Assembly: GCA_937919205.1 (NCBI GenBank)
Contig: CALFOZ010000081.1
Location: 1 to 39,005, forward strand
Length of the DNA: 39,005 nt
Reading direction: 5' to 3'
Source: an uncultured Planctomycetia bacterium
GTDB taxonomy: Bacteria; Planctomycetota; Phycisphaerae; Phycisphaerales; SM1A02
A program made the translations under genes and the position numbers. This document shows, one piece after another, positions 38,188 through 39,005 of this stretch. The first letter of the stretch is position 1; every line of letters starts with the position of its first letter. The notes under the pieces are model-generated. The model was not told the origin of the DNA and searched no databases. It saw nothing but the letters and a program-made list of their open reading frames with translations.

Positions 38188-39005
38188 ATGGTTGTTCCAA
38201 CAAACAGCGTTCCCAAAACGGATTCCAATATTCGCCGCGTGCAACCAGAGACGCCCATGCGCGACCTGATGGATGGTTGCTCGCGTTGGGAAATTCCAAT
38301 TCATCAACATGGATTCATTGCGCTTGTTGATGTCATGCCGCGCCTTGCGCCGGTTGGACAAACCGCCGACGCCGCAATTGTGCAAGCCGCGCGCGTGAGT
38401 TACGGAGATGGAACCAAGCAAGTCAGCGAGGACCGCACGTTGGTGCGCTACTTGCTTCGTCATCGCCACACCACGCCGCTGGAAATGGTGGAGTTTAAAT
38501 TTCATGTGGCCATGCCTATGTTTGTGGCGCGTCAGTGGATTCGCCATCGCACTGCGAATGTGAATGAATACTCAGCCCGTTACTCCATTGTGCCGGATCG
38601 TTTTTACAGGCCGTCGCTGGAGAATGTGCGCAAGCAAAGTTCGCTGAATCGACAAGGCGGCGACGAGCCGATTGACGCCGGCACCGCCGAGTCATTTCTT
38701 GGTTTGTTGGAGCGCGCCGAGGCCAACTATCAGGAGTATTTGCAATTGACCGAGAAGGGCGTGGCCCGTGAGTTGGCGCGCGCGGCGCTTCCGGTGAGCG
38801 TGTACACCGAGTGGTATTGGAAGTGCGACTTGCACAACACTCTGCGATTTCTTTCACTGCGCATGGATTCGCACGCCCAGCAGGAAATTCAAGATTACGC
38901 GCGCGGCATGTTTGATTTGATCAAGCCGCTGGTTCCAAATAGTTGCGAGGCGTTTCAGGATTATGAAATGGAGGCGATGCATTTAACGCGCCTTGAAATT
39001 GAGTC
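38188..39005 (+). CDS. thyX: FAD-dependent thymidylate synthase ThyX, C-terminus truncated at window edge
   Basis: Manual translation from ATG 38188: ...VRYLLRHRHTTPLEMVEFKFHVAMPMFVARQWIRHRTANVNEYSARYS... (RHRxxxxNxxSxR motif), FLSLRMDSHAQQEIQDYA. Not in the ORF track because no stop lies in the window. Confidence 0.95.
   Translation, partial: MVVPTNSVPKTDSNIRRVQPETPMRDLMDGCSRWEIPIHQHGFIALVDVMPRLAPVGQTADAAIVQAARVSYGDGTKQVSEDRTLVRYLLRHRHTTPLEMVEFKFHVAMPMFVARQWIRHRTANVNEYSARYSIVPDRFYRPSLENVRKQSSLNRQGGDEPIDAGTAESFLGLLERAEANYQEYLQLTEKGVARELARAALPVSVYTEWYWKCDLHNTLRFLSLRMDSHAQQEIQDYARGMFDLIKPLVPNSCEAFQDYEMEAMHLTRLEIE

Overview
The window is 39,005 bp of bacterial chromosome. No plasmid, phage or IS core genes were recognised. 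Genes identified from the supplied translations and my own reading: a GH5 (E1-like) cellulase running off the left edge, absent from the ORF track; an AmpG-like MFS transporter; a DUF4239-like membrane protein; umuD-umuC; an AbiEi/AbiEii type IV toxin-antitoxin pair; a class III aminotransferase split by one in-frame TAG; several lipoproteins and an orphan sugar-binding protein; a minus-strand run of two exported FAD-dependent oxidoreductases around a large two-heme cytochrome; an esterase; a patatin; CorA; FtsK; a plus-strand run (FabZ-like, ACP, FabZ-like, CoaD, degenerate MBL protein, PanB, HtrA-like, OppF/DppF-like ATPase); and ThyX running off the right edge, also absent from the track. 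Best candidates for a second look: (i) the exported flavoenzyme/two-heme cytochrome cluster at 11.9-19.3 kb; (ii) a perfect 10-bp inverted repeat over a well-spaced promoter before abiEi; (iii) a 79-bp ungapped gene-fragment duplication (60/79 identical by hand count) between 23414-23492 and 25965-26043; (iv) the amber-interrupted aminotransferase; (v) nested inverted repeats at 24790-24847; (vi) a Met-rich repeat ORF 3 nt after abiEii. I did not find a clear wholly new defence system. All family calls are by eye; no database search was run.
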